Shown piece after piece: positions 5,937 through 7,091 of a DNA stretch of 7,091 nt (its first letter is position 1; the number at the start of each line of letters is the position of its first letter). Where the stretch lies: contig DAKQ01000167.1 in the NCBI GenBank assembly GCA_002496635.1, positions 1-7,091 on the forward strand. The letters are read 5' to 3'. Below the pieces are notes generated by a model, which did no database searches, had not been told where the DNA came from, and saw nothing but the letters and a program-made list of their open reading frames with translations. The position numbers and the translations under genes are program-made. The DNA is from Euryarchaeota archaeon UBA82. Lineage in GTDB: Archaea; Thermoplasmatota; Poseidoniia; Poseidoniales; Poseidoniaceae.

Positions 5937-7091
5937 TCATCGGTCTTTTTGGCTGACCCAACTATCAACAGCCTTATCGAAGGTTTCCCAACCACTGTTG
6001 TAATAAATATTGAGAAGGCCAAATACGTCATCATAATGCGTCAGGTTACGTTCTACCATTCGATCGAGAGCCGAAGCCCTTCGCAACATTTCGTCATAGA
6101 CATCTCGCTTATTCGCAAACCCTGCTTGGGCAGCGATCTTATTTTCGAGAAGGTGAGATTGGAACATACCACGGAAGTAATGCTTGTCTTTGAGAGGATC
6201 CCATTCGAACATACCACGGGTCAAGACACCATCGCTGTGTTTGTTGTATCCGATAACTTCGTCAACACCAGTAATACGGCGAACAAGATTTCCATTTGTT
6301 TCAGTAACTTCTTGGAAAATTGCGAAATTAAGGTTGTCGAAGAAACGAATTGGAACATTGATTGGATCCCCAGTGAAACGTTGAATCATCTTTACAATTG
6401 AAGATGCGTGGAATGTAGCGATAACAGGGTGCCCAGTTTGCATTGCTTGGAAAGCAGTAGCCCCTTCCACACCACGTATTTCACCGATGATGATGTATCG
6501 GGGTCTTGAACGCAATGCTGCTTTAAGTAAATCGAACATTTCAACACTTGAATCTTCATTTTTGGAACTTCGTGTAACAAGTCGTTGCCAAATCTTGTGG
6601 CTAACCTTTACTTCTGGAGTATCTTCCGCAGAGTAAATCTTCACGTTGTGATCGATAAAAGGAAGAATCGCATTGAGCGTAGTGGTCTTACCCGAAGCAG
6701 TCTCTCCAGAAACCAGAACTGACATTCCGTATTCTAAACACAACCAAATGTATGCTGCTACTTGGGAACTCATTGTGCCCCATTGAATAAGTTGAGTAAT
6801 GGAGATTGTTTCTTCAGCGAATTTACGGATAGTAAAAGACGGACCCAGCATCGAAACGTCATCAGAGAAAATGATGTTGATACGGGAACCATCGAGAAGA
6901 GCACCGTCGATAATAGGATTGTTATCCGATACAGGACGGCCAATACGCTCTGACATAGAACGTAGATAACGAGCAAGAATATCTCGCTCACGGAAACGGA
7001 TGTTTGAGGTAACCATTTCGAATACCTTGTGATCCATGTGAATATGTTTCAAACCAACGGAGTGAATATCTTCCAGCATTTCATCTGAAAG
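5937..7091 (-). CDS. arlI: Archaellum/type IV pilus motor ATPase (ArlI/FlaI family), N-terminus beyond window
   Basis: This is a secretion-superfamily ATPase, open to the right edge. The frame continues four codons upstream of the Met at 7079, which is therefore an internal residue; roughly the first 100-150 residues are missing. Numbering from that Met, the N-terminal domain shows 'SNIRF', 'IIDGALLDGSRIN' and 'GPSFTIRKF' (79-87). The Walker A motif GETASGKTTT has K131, followed by 'AEDTPE' (151-156) and Walker B 'RYIIIGEIRG' with E200. The His-box region 'GHPVIATFHASS' (216-227) follows, then 'DPINVP'. 'FEWDPLKDK' (291-299) begins the C-terminal tail typical of FlaI-type proteins. In archaella this hexamer powers both filament assembly and rotation through ArlJ, which is encoded directly downstream. 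All catalytic motifs are intact. A pilus-type rather than archaellum-type ATPase remains possible because neighbouring arl genes are outside the window. Confidence 0.9.
   Translation of the reverse strand, partial: LSDEMLEDIHSVGLKHIHMDHKVFEMVTSNIRFRERDILARYLRSMSERIGRPVSDNNPIIDGALLDGSRINIIFSDDVSMLGPSFTIRKFAEETISITQLIQWGTMSSQVAAYIWLCLEYGMSVLVSGETASGKTTTLNAILPFIDHNVKIYSAEDTPEVKVSHKIWQRLVTRSSKNEDSSVEMFDLLKAALRSRPRYIIIGEIRGVEGATAFQAMQTGHPVIATFHASSIVKMIQRFTGDPINVPIRFFDNLNFAIFQEVTETNGNLVRRITGVDEVIGYNKHSDGVLTRGMFEWDPLKDKHYFRGMFQSHLLENKIAAQAGFANKRDVYDEMLRRASALDRMVERNLTHYDDVFGLLNIYYNSGWETFDKAVDSWVSQKDR

Noticed and set aside
5949..6401. 150-codon + strand frame antisense to arlI
   Set aside because: It lies wholly opposite well-conserved ArlI sequence and reads as no known protein; its openness is explained by codon use of arlI.
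1..7091. CRISPR arrays, tRNA or rRNA genes, transposons, toxin-antitoxin or phage genes
   Set aside because: No regularly spaced repeats, tRNA-like TTCGANNC arms in non-coding space, transposase motifs or terminal inverted repeats were seen; almost all bases are in assigned genes.

Overview
The window looks like chromosomal DNA of an uncultured archaeon. The best guess is a planktonic Thermoplasmatota lineage such as Marine Group II/III (Poseidoniales-like). This rests on an adjacent ArlI/ArlJ (FlaI/FlaJ) pair, which is archaeal. It also rests on moderate to low GC by eye, very tight gene packing, AGGTGG-type ribosome binding sites inside operons, and TATA-like boxes about 26 bases before starts that lack a Shine-Dalgarno site. 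The taxonomic call is inference; no rRNA or ribosomal protein is present to settle it.

Layout from left to right. (1) The extreme 3' end of an unidentified + strand gene (ends at 46) leads into a small stand-alone NifU C-terminal domain (Nfu) protein with an intact CxxC (50-367). (2) A convergent three-helix membrane protein of unknown function follows on the minus strand (368-697), stop codon to stop codon with nfu. (3) A short divergent intergenic region (698-772) is followed by a + strand repair operon: a PolX-type family X DNA polymerase with a PHP nuclease domain (773-2716), a 68-residue two-helix membrane protein (2754-2960), and an endonuclease III homologue (2972-3649). (4) The rest is on the minus strand: the ATPase ArlI (cut by the right edge), the membrane platform ArlJ (4120-5922), and a 146-residue three-helix membrane protein (3641-4081) that appears to have its own promoter.

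Working together: PolX and Nth fit one base excision repair unit. Nth would cut at oxidised pyrimidines and abasic sites, and PolX would process 3' ends and/or fill the gap. ArlI and ArlJ are the motor and membrane core of an archaellum or related type IV pilus. Nfu is a likely Fe-S cluster carrier.

The most unusual points are changes in otherwise recognisable enzymes. The third catalytic aspartate of PolX is not at its usual place: Gln is there and an Asp lies two residues earlier, after an apparent insertion of about 30 residues. Nth keeps its catalytic Lys and Asp but has a non-canonical cysteine pattern (C-x9-C-x2-C, no fourth Cys) where the [4Fe-4S] loop should be. I saw no tRNA, rRNA, CRISPR array, transposon or phage gene, and no gene-free stretch longer than 75 bases. 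I did not find a wholly new multi-gene system; the candidates for novelty are these enzyme variants and the unknown membrane proteins placed beside known machinery.
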